This document shows, piece by piece, positions 33,063-40,686 of a stretch of DNA of 64,000 nt. Each line of letters begins with the position of its first letter. The first letter of the stretch is position 1. Under the pieces are notes generated by a model that saw nothing but the letters and a program-made list of their open reading frames with translations, was not told where the DNA came from and made no database searches. Source of the stretch: a bacterium (GTDB taxonomy: Bacteria > Cyanobacteriota > Vampirovibrionia > Gastranaerophilales > Gastranaerophilaceae); contig JAFXYZ010000013.1 in assembly GCA_017541465.1 (NCBI GenBank), positions 1 through 64,000 on the forward strand. The letters are read 5' to 3'. Made by a program: the position numbers and the translations under genes.

Positions 33063-34820
33063 TTGCCAAAAGTATCGGTAATTATACCCGTTTATAATAC
33101 TGAAAAGTATATCACTCAATGTCTTGACAGTATAATCAATCAAACCCTCAATGACATTGAGATTATCTGTATAAACGATAACTCAACCGATAACAGTTTA
33201 GGGATATTAAAGGAATACTCTTCAAAAGACAAAAGAATAAAAATCATTAACCTTAAAAAAAATTCAGGGGTATCAAAAGTCAGGAACGAAGGAATTAAGG
33301 TTGCCACAGGAGAATATATAGCTTTTGTTGACAGTGACGACTTTATAGATTTGGATTTTTATGAAAAACTTTATAATATTGCAAAAGAAAGCAATTCTGA
33401 CTGTGCAAAGGGGAATATTTTTAATTACAGTGAAGAAACAAGACTGTTTGAACTGTCTGATTTTTATAATATAAATGATAAAATCAGGGATAATAAAGCC
33501 TTTTTTTATTATGGGTTCACAAGTGCTATCTACAAAAAACAATTCATTGACAGACTGAATTTAAGATTTCCTGAAGGAGCAAACTATTTTGAAGATGTTT
33601 ATTTCAGTATCCTCGCTTCCGTAAACTACAACAAAGTTGAGATTGTTGACAGCGCAAAATATTATTACAGAAAAAGAAAAAACAGTTTATCCGACAATTT
33701 CTTTGAACTTTCAAAAATAAAAGATTACACTCTCGTTTCTAAAAAAATTATATCTTATTTGTTCAATAAGAACCTGAGCGAAAAAGAATATATGATTATT
33801 TTGGACTTTATCTTCACCTTCGCAAAAAATTACCTTAATGAAGAAAAAGCAGAAGATGAAATCTACGGTTTTCTGCTCGATACATATAATCAATACAATT
33901 ATTTAAATAATAAAAAGAATTTAATAAAAATCCTTGTGAGCTATATAAAACCTTCTTTCCTTTTTAAATCAGATATTTTTACCCCAATCCACCTCGGAAG
34001 AACAGTTGAGAGAGAAATTTCAAAAGACGGAGAAGTGATTGACAGCGACATAGAATGGTTACATAAAAACTGTATCGGAGATAACGATTTTGAAGGGAAT
34101 ATTTCTCATTTAAACAGACGGCTCGGCTTCTTTACGGGAACTTTTTGGGCATGGAAAAATTATGAAAAACTCGGAAACCCTGAATATTTCGGTTCATTCG
34201 GATATCGAAGGCTGTTTTATCCATATGCTCTAAATAACCTTGAAAATTATGATTTGATTCTTCCTCTAAAAACTCAGTTTGGGGAAACACTCAAAGAACA
34301 AATGACGGGGCACCATTCCAAAAAACTTTTTGACGTTATGATTGATGCACTTGAAAAAGTTTATCCGAATGAACTTGAAAATGCCTCTAAATATTTTGAT
34401 ATGACAGAAGGATATTACTGGGAAATATATATAATGAAAAGAAATCTCTTTTTTGATTTTTGCGAATGGATTAATAAATTAATAAACTATTTATTCTCTT
34501 CCCACCCTGATTTCATCAAAAAAGAAATTAAAATAAGCAGGACTTCCATTCTTTTTTCGGATTTTACGGGTAATGAAAGATTTTTAAAGAATGAACTATA
34601 TAAAAAATATAATGAAGCAAGAGATATTGCGTTTATTATTGAAAGACTCTCCGGTTTTTATTTTTGGAAACTTACAAATTCAAAAGATATAAAATATAAA
34701 GAATGCGCAATCTTTCAACCTGATATGTCCGAAGTAAAACAACCCGAATATAAAAAACTTATAATTGATCAAATGAGAAAAAATGTTGTTAAATCACTAA
34801 AAAAAGAGAGTTGTTTATGA
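33063..34820 (+). CDS. Two-domain glycosyltransferase (GT2 + DUF4422)
   Basis: 585 residues. The N-terminal GT2 domain (1-about 230) starts PKVSVIIPVYNTEKYI, with NDNSTDNSLGI and AFVDSDDFIDLDFY (DxD). The C-terminal domain (about 330-540), with NRRLGFFTGTFWAWKNYE, GSFGYRRLFYP and MTGHHSKKLFD, matches DUF4422, found in capsule and LPS glycosyltransferases. The start codon is a TTG at 33063, 5 bases after the PqqD-like stop. It probably adds two different sugars to a growing glycan on the cytoplasmic face. Confidence 0.85.
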   Translation: MPKVSVIIPVYNTEKYITQCLDSIINQTLNDIEIICINDNSTDNSLGILKEYSSKDKRIKIINLKKNSGVSKVRNEGIKVATGEYIAFVDSDDFIDLDFYEKLYNIAKESNSDCAKGNIFNYSEETRLFELSDFYNINDKIRDNKAFFYYGFTSAIYKKQFIDRLNLRFPEGANYFEDVYFSILASVNYNKVEIVDSAKYYYRKRKNSLSDNFFELSKIKDYTLVSKKIISYLFNKNLSEKEYMIILDFIFTFAKNYLNEEKAEDEIYGFLLDTYNQYNYLNNKKNLIKILVSYIKPSFLFKSDIFTPIHLGRTVEREISKDGEVIDSDIEWLHKNCIGDNDFEGNISHLNRRLGFFTGTFWAWKNYEKLGNPEYFGSFGYRRLFYPYALNNLENYDLILPLKTQFGETLKEQMTGHHSKKLFDVMIDALEKVYPNELENASKYFDMTEGYYWEIYIMKRNLFFDFCEWINKLINYLFSSHPDFIKKEIKISRTSILFSDFTGNERFLKNELYKKYNEARDIAFIIERLSGFYFWKLTNSKDIKYKECAIFQPDMSEVKQPEYKKLIIDQMRKNVVKSLKKESCL

Positions 34821-35737
34821 AAATTCCAGTTTTTTTATCTACTGATAATAATTATGCACCTTATACCGCATCTGCGATTGCCTCTATTTCGGAAAATACA
34901 GAATCTAAGGTTGATTTTTATATATTAGATAGCGGGATTTCTGAAATCAACACAGAAAAAATAAAACAACTCCCTTTAAAATACAAACACACTAACGTTG
35001 AATTTTTGAAAATTGATACTGAAAAAGAGTTTCAAAATTTCAGAGTACCATCATACTCACTTCACATAACACTTTCAACCTACAATAGATTCCTTATTCC
35101 TCAGTTAAAGCCTTGTTTAAAGAAAATTATTTATCTGGATTCTGATATTATCGTTACAGGAGATATAAAAGAATTATTTGATACGGACTTAAAATCTTAC
35201 CCTCTAGGAGCAGTCCCGGGACAGAATGAGAAGTTTGGAATTGCGTGTGCACAATATCTGGGACTGAATAAAAAGAAAATTTTCAACGCAGGTGTACTTT
35301 TAATTAACCTTGAAAAATTTAAAGAATATCAGGATAAACTTTTTGAAATTGAACGAAAATACAGAGATAAACTGGTATTTGCGGATCAGGATATTCTTAA
35401 TATGTGTTTTGATAATAATTATCTTGAACTCGACAGAAAATTCAACTATGAATCAGAGACAACAAACCAATGTTATGATTTTATAATCAGGCACTATATA
35501 ACAGGAATTAAGCCCTGGCTTATTTCTCCTGATTTAGAGTCAGATGTTATTAATGATATTGGAATATTTTGGGAATATTTATCCAAAACTCCTTTTTATG
35601 AAGAAGTTTTGGAGAACTGTCCAAATAAAACAAAAGAATCTATGCATAAAATAAGGCTGGAGCGTCTTCTCCAAAAATTAGTCAGCGAAAATCCCGAAAA
35701 ATTTATTTATAATAAAATAAAACAAAGAGGTATTTAA
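34817..35737 (+). CDS. GT8-family glycosyltransferase
   Basis: 306 residues from ATG 34817 (MKIPVFLSTDNNYAPYT). A TTG 6 bases upstream is in frame, but AAAGAGAG is better spaced for the ATG. KIIYLDSDIIVTGDI carries the DxD, and NAGVLLINLEKF and FADQDILNMCF are the other GT8 signatures. GT8 enzymes of this type (WaaJ/RfaJ-like) transfer glucose or galactose to LPS core or glycans with retention. It starts just before the end of the preceding gene. Confidence 0.9.
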   Translation: MKIPVFLSTDNNYAPYTASAIASISENTESKVDFYILDSGISEINTEKIKQLPLKYKHTNVEFLKIDTEKEFQNFRVPSYSLHITLSTYNRFLIPQLKPCLKKIIYLDSDIIVTGDIKELFDTDLKSYPLGAVPGQNEKFGIACAQYLGLNKKKIFNAGVLLINLEKFKEYQDKLFEIERKYRDKLVFADQDILNMCFDNNYLELDRKFNYESETTNQCYDFIIRHYITGIKPWLISPDLESDVINDIGIFWEYLSKTPFYEEVLENCPNKTKESMHKIRLERLLQKLVSENPEKFIYNKIKQRGI

Positions 35738-35740
35738 ATA

Positions 35741-36727
35741 ATGAGTGAAAAACTGTTATCCATAGTTATACCTGTTTACAATGCAGGGGAATATTTAGAA
35801 AAATGTCTTTGCAGTATTTTAAATCAGACTTTTGCGGATTTTGAAGTCCTTTGCATTAACGATTATTCAGAGGATAATTCTCTTGAAATCTTAAACGAAT
35901 ATTCAAAAAAAGATGAAAGAATAATAATAATTAATAATGAAAAAAACCTTGGTGCTGCGCTGACAAGAAATGTAGGATTAGAGAAGGCGGAGGGGAAATA
36001 CATTTATTTTATTGATGCCGATGACTATATAGATGAAAATTACCTTGAGGTAATGGTTCAGAAAATTGAACAAGAAAAATGCGACATTATTTTAAATATG
36101 TCTATTCTCGCAGAGAGCAACGGAAATATCACACAATTCCGTCATCCGTCAATGCCTGAAATAAATCCTGACGGGGAATATCTTGATAAAATCGCAACTA
36201 TCCACGATGCCCCCTGCTTTCTGTGGGCAAGAATATACAGGAGAGATTTTTTGAACGAACATAACCTGAGATTTTTAAACATACACGCAACCGAAGATGT
36301 TGTATTTAATGCAATTGTTAATTTAGAAACAGAAAGAACTTTCGTATTCTATGGTCCTAAATATCACTACAATGTTGTCCAAACAGGACTTACAGGAACA
36401 GTAAAATCAGATGATAACAGAGATTTACAGCATATAAAAGCACACGATTTGATTTATGATTACCTGAAAAAACATAATAAACTCGATAATAGATTAAAAT
36501 TATTCAGGGTTTATCCCTTTATTAAGGTGGATAGCAGAGAAAAATTTGATTGCTACAAACAGTTCTTTGAAAAAATCGAATCTGATTTTAAAAAGAACGA
36601 AAATATTTATAATGAACTTGAAAAGTTTTTCGCCAATTCCCTTTTAACTTCGCCAAATTATGAGGAATATTTAAAGAATTACAACAAAATTGTTACCATA
36701 GGTTTTTTAAGAAGAGGAAAAAAATAA
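35741..36727 (+). CDS. GT2-family glycosyltransferase
   Basis: 328 residues. LLSIVIPVYNAGEYLEKCL, INDYSEDNSLEIL and IYFIDADDYIDENY (DxD) define a GT2 catalytic domain, with a less conserved C-terminal region that includes ATEDVVFNAIVN. GAGG 9-12 bases before the ATG is its ribosome site. Third glycosyltransferase of the operon; its acceptor is unknown. Confidence 0.9.
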   Translation: MSEKLLSIVIPVYNAGEYLEKCLCSILNQTFADFEVLCINDYSEDNSLEILNEYSKKDERIIIINNEKNLGAALTRNVGLEKAEGKYIYFIDADDYIDENYLEVMVQKIEQEKCDIILNMSILAESNGNITQFRHPSMPEINPDGEYLDKIATIHDAPCFLWARIYRRDFLNEHNLRFLNIHATEDVVFNAIVNLETERTFVFYGPKYHYNVVQTGLTGTVKSDDNRDLQHIKAHDLIYDYLKKHNKLDNRLKLFRVYPFIKVDSREKFDCYKQFFEKIESDFKKNENIYNELEKFFANSLLTSPNYEEYLKNYNKIVTIGFLRRGKK

Positions 36728-37398
36728 TGAACGATTTAATCTCGGTAATTATCCCCGTCAAAAACGGCTCAAACTATATAGAAGAAGCGATTAAAGGTAT
36801 TCTTTCGCAAAAAATGAATACGGAAATCCTTGTCGTTGATGACTGCTCAGAGGATAACACAAAAGAAATTGCAAAGAATTTAGGGTGCACAGTCCTTTCC
36901 CACGAAACCCCAAAGGGGCAGGTTGCAGGGAAAAATACAGGAATAAAGAGCGCAAACGGGAAATTTGTTCTCTTTCACGACCACGACGATATTATGAAGG
37001 AGGGCGCACTCAAAAGATTATATGACGAATTAACCTCCGACAATTCTTTTTATGCAGTAAAGGCGAAGGTTCAGGACTGGTATTCCCCTGATTTAAGCGA
37101 GGAAGAGAAAAAAAATTCCCCGATTAAAGCAGAACCCTACTGGGGCTTGTTTACGGGCGCAATTCTGATAAAAAAAGAGGTTTTTGACACTATCGGCTAT
37201 TTAAACGAAACCGTCAAAACAGGCGAAATTATTGAGTGGGAAAACAAAATGGAGTTAAACGGGTTTAAAATCAAAAAAATCGATTTTGTTTCAACCCAAA
37301 GAAGAGTCCATTCCTCAAACTTCGGAAAAACCAACCGAACAACAGAATTTCAAAATTATGCCTCAATCCTGAGAGAGAAGCTGAAAAACAGGAAATAA
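36727..37398 (+). CDS. Short GT2-family glycosyltransferase
   Basis: 223 residues. LISVIIPVKNGSNYIEEAI, VDDCSEDNTKEIA and FVLFHDHDDIMKEG (HDHDD as the metal site) place it in GT2. TGEIIEWENKMELNG supplies the catalytic-base region. The ATG overlaps the preceding stop by one base. It is the last glycosyltransferase of the operon, before a hairpin at 37413-37430. Confidence 0.88.
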   Translation: MNDLISVIIPVKNGSNYIEEAIKGILSQKMNTEILVVDDCSEDNTKEIAKNLGCTVLSHETPKGQVAGKNTGIKSANGKFVLFHDHDDIMKEGALKRLYDELTSDNSFYAVKAKVQDWYSPDLSEEEKKNSPIKAEPYWGLFTGAILIKKEVFDTIGYLNETVKTGEIIEWENKMELNGFKIKKIDFVSTQRRVHSSNFGKTNRTTEFQNYASILREKLKNRK

Positions 37399-37412
37399 TA
37401 AATAATAAAAAA

Positions 37413-37430
37413 ATAGTCCCCGAGGACTAT
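37413..37430 (+). terminator. Hairpin after the glycosyltransferase operon
   Basis: ATAGTCC / GGACTAT with a CCGA loop, 15 bases after the last glycosyltransferase stop. There is no T-run after it, so it may be a weak or attenuating terminator, or a processing site. Confidence 0.45.
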
Positions 37431-37494
37431 CATTTGACCTCGCACGAAATTGTTAATACTCATGTAAGCACGAAGATACAGGAGAATTTAAATT

Positions 37495-38118
37495 ATGAGT
37501 ATGAACATTTCATTTAACCCGGACATTTACGCACGTCAGTATGCAAGCCAAAACGGTATTTCCTTTGACGAAGCAAAAACAGTTTTAAAAAGTAAATACG
37601 GTGAGCCCGACAAAAACCAATCCGTTTTCTCAATAGGCGGCGGTTCTGACAGTTTCACCTCAACAACAAAAGGACCAACGGCAGAAGCGACAGATGCGGA
37701 TAATCAGGTTCAAAACTACGCAGACCATTATAATGTTTCTCTTTCGGAAGCAAGAGAAGCACTCAGAAACCAATTCGGCGATCCCACAAACTATAACGGT
37801 TCATCTTCTTCAGGCTCATCCGGTTCAGGCAGTAATCCTTTCTCTGTAGCCGCTGACGCAGACAACACTGTTCTTGAATATGCCGCACACAACAATGTTT
37901 CCCGCTCTGAAGCAAGAGAAGCTCTCAGAAACCAGTTCGGCGATCCCGAAGGCTATGAAGGTGCAGACAGAAGAACATCAAGCTCTTCATCAGACAATAA
38001 CCCCTTCGCAAGAACGGTTGAAGCCGATAACGAAGTTGTCGAGTACGCAAGAGTTCACAACTGTTCTTATGACGAAGCAAGAGCAGCTTTGATGGGAATT
38101 TTCGGCAACCCTCAATAA
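37495..38118 (+). CDS. Four-repeat helical (UBA-like) protein
   Basis: 207 residues. It contains four copies of a ~32-residue unit of the type D-A-D-N-x-V-x-x-Y-A-x-x-x-x-V-S-x-x-E-A-R-E-A-L-R-x-x-F-G-D-P, starting at about 9, 64, 121 and 174. The units are joined by Ser/Gly-rich linkers (SSSSGSSGSGSN). Each unit looks like a short helical hairpin similar in size to UBA/CUE domains. The N-terminus MSMNISFNPDIYARQ has no signal peptide but recalls the 'SF' N-termini elsewhere. GGAG is placed 10 bases before the ATG. No function is known. It follows the PqqD/HPr-kinase/glycosyltransferase operon, so it is a candidate client of that system; this is speculation. Confidence 0.72.
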   Translation: MSMNISFNPDIYARQYASQNGISFDEAKTVLKSKYGEPDKNQSVFSIGGGSDSFTSTTKGPTAEATDADNQVQNYADHYNVSLSEAREALRNQFGDPTNYNGSSSSGSSGSGSNPFSVAADADNTVLEYAAHNNVSRSEAREALRNQFGDPEGYEGADRRTSSSSSDNNPFARTVEADNEVVEYARVHNCSYDEARAALMGIFGNPQ

Positions 38119-38187
38119 AAAAATATTATCCCCCAAAAAACATACAACCACTGTTAACTCCAAAATATATCAAGATTTTATACTCAT

Positions 38188-38215
38188 TGTCCGTTTTTTA
38201 ACGGACATTTTTTTT
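38188..38215 (+). terminator. Rho-independent terminator after the repeat protein
   Basis: TGTCCGTT / AACGGACA with a short T-rich loop, followed by eight T residues. Strong canonical terminator. Confidence 0.85.
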
Positions 38216-38235
38216 GATATAATATAACAATGTAG

Positions 38236-38255
38236 GTCGGGTTTACTAACCCGAC
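38236..38255. repeat. REP-like small palindrome before tag
   Basis: GTCGGGTT-TACT-AACCCGAC, a perfect 8-bp hairpin with no T-run, between the terminator and tag. Such GTCGGGTT palindromes occur as dispersed repeats in other genomes. It would form a hairpin in the tag leader. Confidence 0.5.
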
Positions 38256-38279
38256 AGAATAAAAAGAAAAAGGATTAAT

Positions 38280-38900
38280 ATGTCATATTGCAACTGGGAG
38301 CATACATCAGAGAAGAACCGCCAATACCACGATAAAGAGTGGGGAATACCCGTCTTTGAGGACCGAACGCAATTTGAATACCTTATGATGGAGGTCATGC
38401 AATGCGGTTTAAACTGGGATTTAATGATTAATAAACGGGATATTTTCAGAAAATGCTTTGATAATTTTGATTATGACAAAATCTCAAAATATGATGAAGA
38501 AGATATTCAAAGAATTTTAAACACCGAAGGCATGATAAAATCGAGAAGAAAAATCGAGGCGATTATAAACAACGCAAAATGTTTTCGTGAGATACGAAAA
38601 GAATTTAAAAGTTTTTGCGATTATCTCTGGAAGTACTCAGATAATAAAACCATACTCTATGACAAGCACGAAATCGGGTATATTCCCACTTCAAACGGTT
38701 TATCGGACAAAATTTATAAAGACCTCAAAAAAAGAGGGTTTAAATTTTTAGGCTCAATAACAATTTATTCTCATCTTCAGGCGGCAGGAATAATAAACGA
38801 CCACGACAAAAACTGCCCGAGATATAAATATATCAACGAGAATTTCCCTACAGTCAAAAAACGCAGATTTCTTGAAAAAGGTGTTATCTTTTTCGGTTAG
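38280..38900 (+). CDS. tag: DNA-3-methyladenine glycosylase I
   Basis: 206 residues, standard for Tag. CNWEHTSEKNRQYHDKEWG carries Cys4 and His17, and NDHDKNCPRY carries the other two zinc ligands (compare NDHxxxC of E. coli Tag). The PVFEDRTQFEYLMMEVMQCG segment is typical. It removes 3-methyladenine from alkylated DNA. An AAAAAGG ribosome site precedes the ATG. It ends 4 bases inside the convergent reductase gene. Confidence 0.93.
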   Translation: MSYCNWEHTSEKNRQYHDKEWGIPVFEDRTQFEYLMMEVMQCGLNWDLMINKRDIFRKCFDNFDYDKISKYDEEDIQRILNTEGMIKSRRKIEAIINNAKCFREIRKEFKSFCDYLWKYSDNKTILYDKHEIGYIPTSNGLSDKIYKDLKKRGFKFLGSITIYSHLQAAGIINDHDKNCPRYKYINENFPTVKKRRFLEKGVIFFG

Positions 38901-39439
38901 ATATTCTTGCCCATTTCAAAAGCTCTGTCTAAAAGTGCCTGACGTGAAGAGGCTTCCTTCGGATTATCCACACCGCCCGCTTCAAGACAACCGACAAGCT
39001 GAACATCGTCAAAACAGGCTATCCAGCCGTTTACACCCGAAAGAACGGTTTGAACAACCCCTTTTTCACTGTCGGCGGAGGTGGTTATAACATAAACCTC
39101 AGTAAAGTTTTTACCAGTCGTGAAGAGTGAATTAGCTCTGTCTATGAGGGTTTTCATCTGCCCTGACATTTCATAATAGTAAATAGGAGTAGCCCAGACA
39201 ATAACATCGGCCTCCTTCATCTTTGCGGTGATTTCGTTTGCGTCATCGTTAATGACACATTTTCCGAGCTTCTGGCAGGCAAGACAGCCTTTGCAGAACT
39301 TAATTTCTTTATCTTTTAAGGATACAAACTCAACTTCGTGTCCTGCTTCAATTGCCCCGCGCTCTGTTTCGTGAGCCAAAATCTCCGAATTAGAGTTATT
39401 CCTTAAACTTGTTGAAATAATCAATACTTTTTTAGTCAT
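38897..39439 (-). CDS. Flavodoxin-fold NAD(P)H-dependent FMN reductase
   Basis: 180 residues. VLIISTSLRNNSNSEILA is the FMN-phosphate loop and ATPIYYYEMSGQMKTLIDR the second flavin loop of the NADPH-dependent FMN reductase/iron-sulfur flavoprotein type. FCKGCLACQKLGKC has four cysteines, as in iron-sulfur flavoproteins, but their spacing (CxxCxxC...C) needs checking before calling a cluster. It is a redox enzyme of unknown substrate, divergent from ldh. Confidence 0.85.
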   Translation of the reverse strand: MTKKVLIISTSLRNNSNSEILAHETERGAIEAGHEVEFVSLKDKEIKFCKGCLACQKLGKCVINDDANEITAKMKEADVIVWATPIYYYEMSGQMKTLIDRANSLFTTGKNFTEVYVITTSADSEKGVVQTVLSGVNGWIACFDDVQLVGCLEAGGVDNPKEASSRQALLDRAFEMGKNI

Positions 39440-39572
39440 GCTCTGCTTTCCTTTTTACAATTTTGTATATAATATCACAAAAATTGTATTTAGGACAACT
39501 TAGCCTGTCAGAGTATATATAAAAAATTATATTAATGTTAAAATAGAGAACAGGAAAAGGAGTTTAGAAAAA

Positions 39573-40538
39573 ATGGAAAAGAACTGTTTAAACTGCACGG
39601 ATGTAAGAAAAGTCGCTATCGTAGGATGCGGATTTGTAGGTGCTGCCTGCGCCTTTTCTCTTATGCAGTCGGGGTTATTTTCCGAAATGGTACTTATAGA
39701 TTCGGATAAGGCAAAGGCAGAGGGCGAAGCCCTTGACATCAGCCACGGTGTTCCTTTTTCAAAGCCCATAAAGATTTATGCAGGGGACTATGACGACATA
39801 AAAAACTCCTCTATCGTAATTATTACGGCGGGTGCAAACCAAAAACCCGGTGAAACAAGGCTTGATTTAGTCAAAAAGAACATTTCCATTTTTAAATCAA
39901 TAATCCCCGAGATAAAAAAGAGAGATTTTAAAGGTATTTTGCTTGTCGTTGCAAACCCTGTCGATATTCTGACAACCGTTGCGATAAAGTTATCGGGGTT
40001 GAAAGAGAATATGGTTTTTGGCTCAGGTACAGTGCTTGATACGGCAAGACTGAAATATGAACTCGGAAACCACCTTGATGTTGATTCAAGAAGTATTCAT
40101 GCTTTTATTATCGGCGAACACGGCGACAGCGAAATTGCTGCCTGGTCAAGCGCAAATGTTTCGGGTATTCCTTTGAATAAATTTTGCGAGATGAGAGGAC
40201 ATTTTAACCACGAGGAAGCTATGGAAAAAATAGCCGAAAATGTCAAAAACAGCGCTTATGAAATTATCCAGAAGAAAAGAGCGACTTATTTCGGGGTTGC
40301 AATGGCGGTAAAGCGTATCTGTGAAGCCATCGTCAGAGATGAAAAATCAATTCTGAGTGTATCTTCTATGATGAAGGGGGAATTTGATATAGAAGGAATT
40401 TCTCTCAGCATGCCCGCTATTGTCGGTAAAAACGGAGTTGAAACACACGTTCCTCTTCAGCTCAGTGACAGAGAAAAACAAGCGCTTAAAAATTCTGCCG
40501 GGACTCTCAGAGAAATTTTGAAACAAAACGAAATTTAA
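39573..40538 (+). CDS. ldh: L-lactate dehydrogenase
   Basis: 321 residues. KVAIVGCGFVGAACAFSL is the NAD-binding motif. ITAGANQKPGETRLDLV is the active-site loop, with Gln as the specificity residue that marks LDH rather than malate dehydrogenase. IIGEHGDSE holds the catalytic His. It reduces pyruvate to lactate to regenerate NAD+. AAAAGGAG lies 12 bases upstream of the ATG. It fits a fermentative lifestyle with HydF elsewhere in the window. Confidence 0.93.
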   Translation: MEKNCLNCTDVRKVAIVGCGFVGAACAFSLMQSGLFSEMVLIDSDKAKAEGEALDISHGVPFSKPIKIYAGDYDDIKNSSIVIITAGANQKPGETRLDLVKKNISIFKSIIPEIKKRDFKGILLVVANPVDILTTVAIKLSGLKENMVFGSGTVLDTARLKYELGNHLDVDSRSIHAFIIGEHGDSEIAAWSSANVSGIPLNKFCEMRGHFNHEEAMEKIAENVKNSAYEIIQKKRATYFGVAMAVKRICEAIVRDEKSILSVSSMMKGEFDIEGISLSMPAIVGKNGVETHVPLQLSDREKQALKNSAGTLREILKQNEI

Positions 40539-40686
40539 TATTGAGATGTTGTAACAAGAGAAAAAGAAAAAGGCAATTTTCATTGTAACAAATACTTTAC
40601 ATGATTACGAGGGTACAAACCTGCCATAAAGAAATGCAAAAAAACACACCGATAATCTTTGTGGTAGTCAAACAAAATCAGAGACA

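Noticed and set aside
38219-38232. TATAAT followed 6 bases later by ATG, like the leaderless cases
   Set aside because: The ATG is followed at once by TAG, so no protein starts there; the promoter probably serves tag at 38280.
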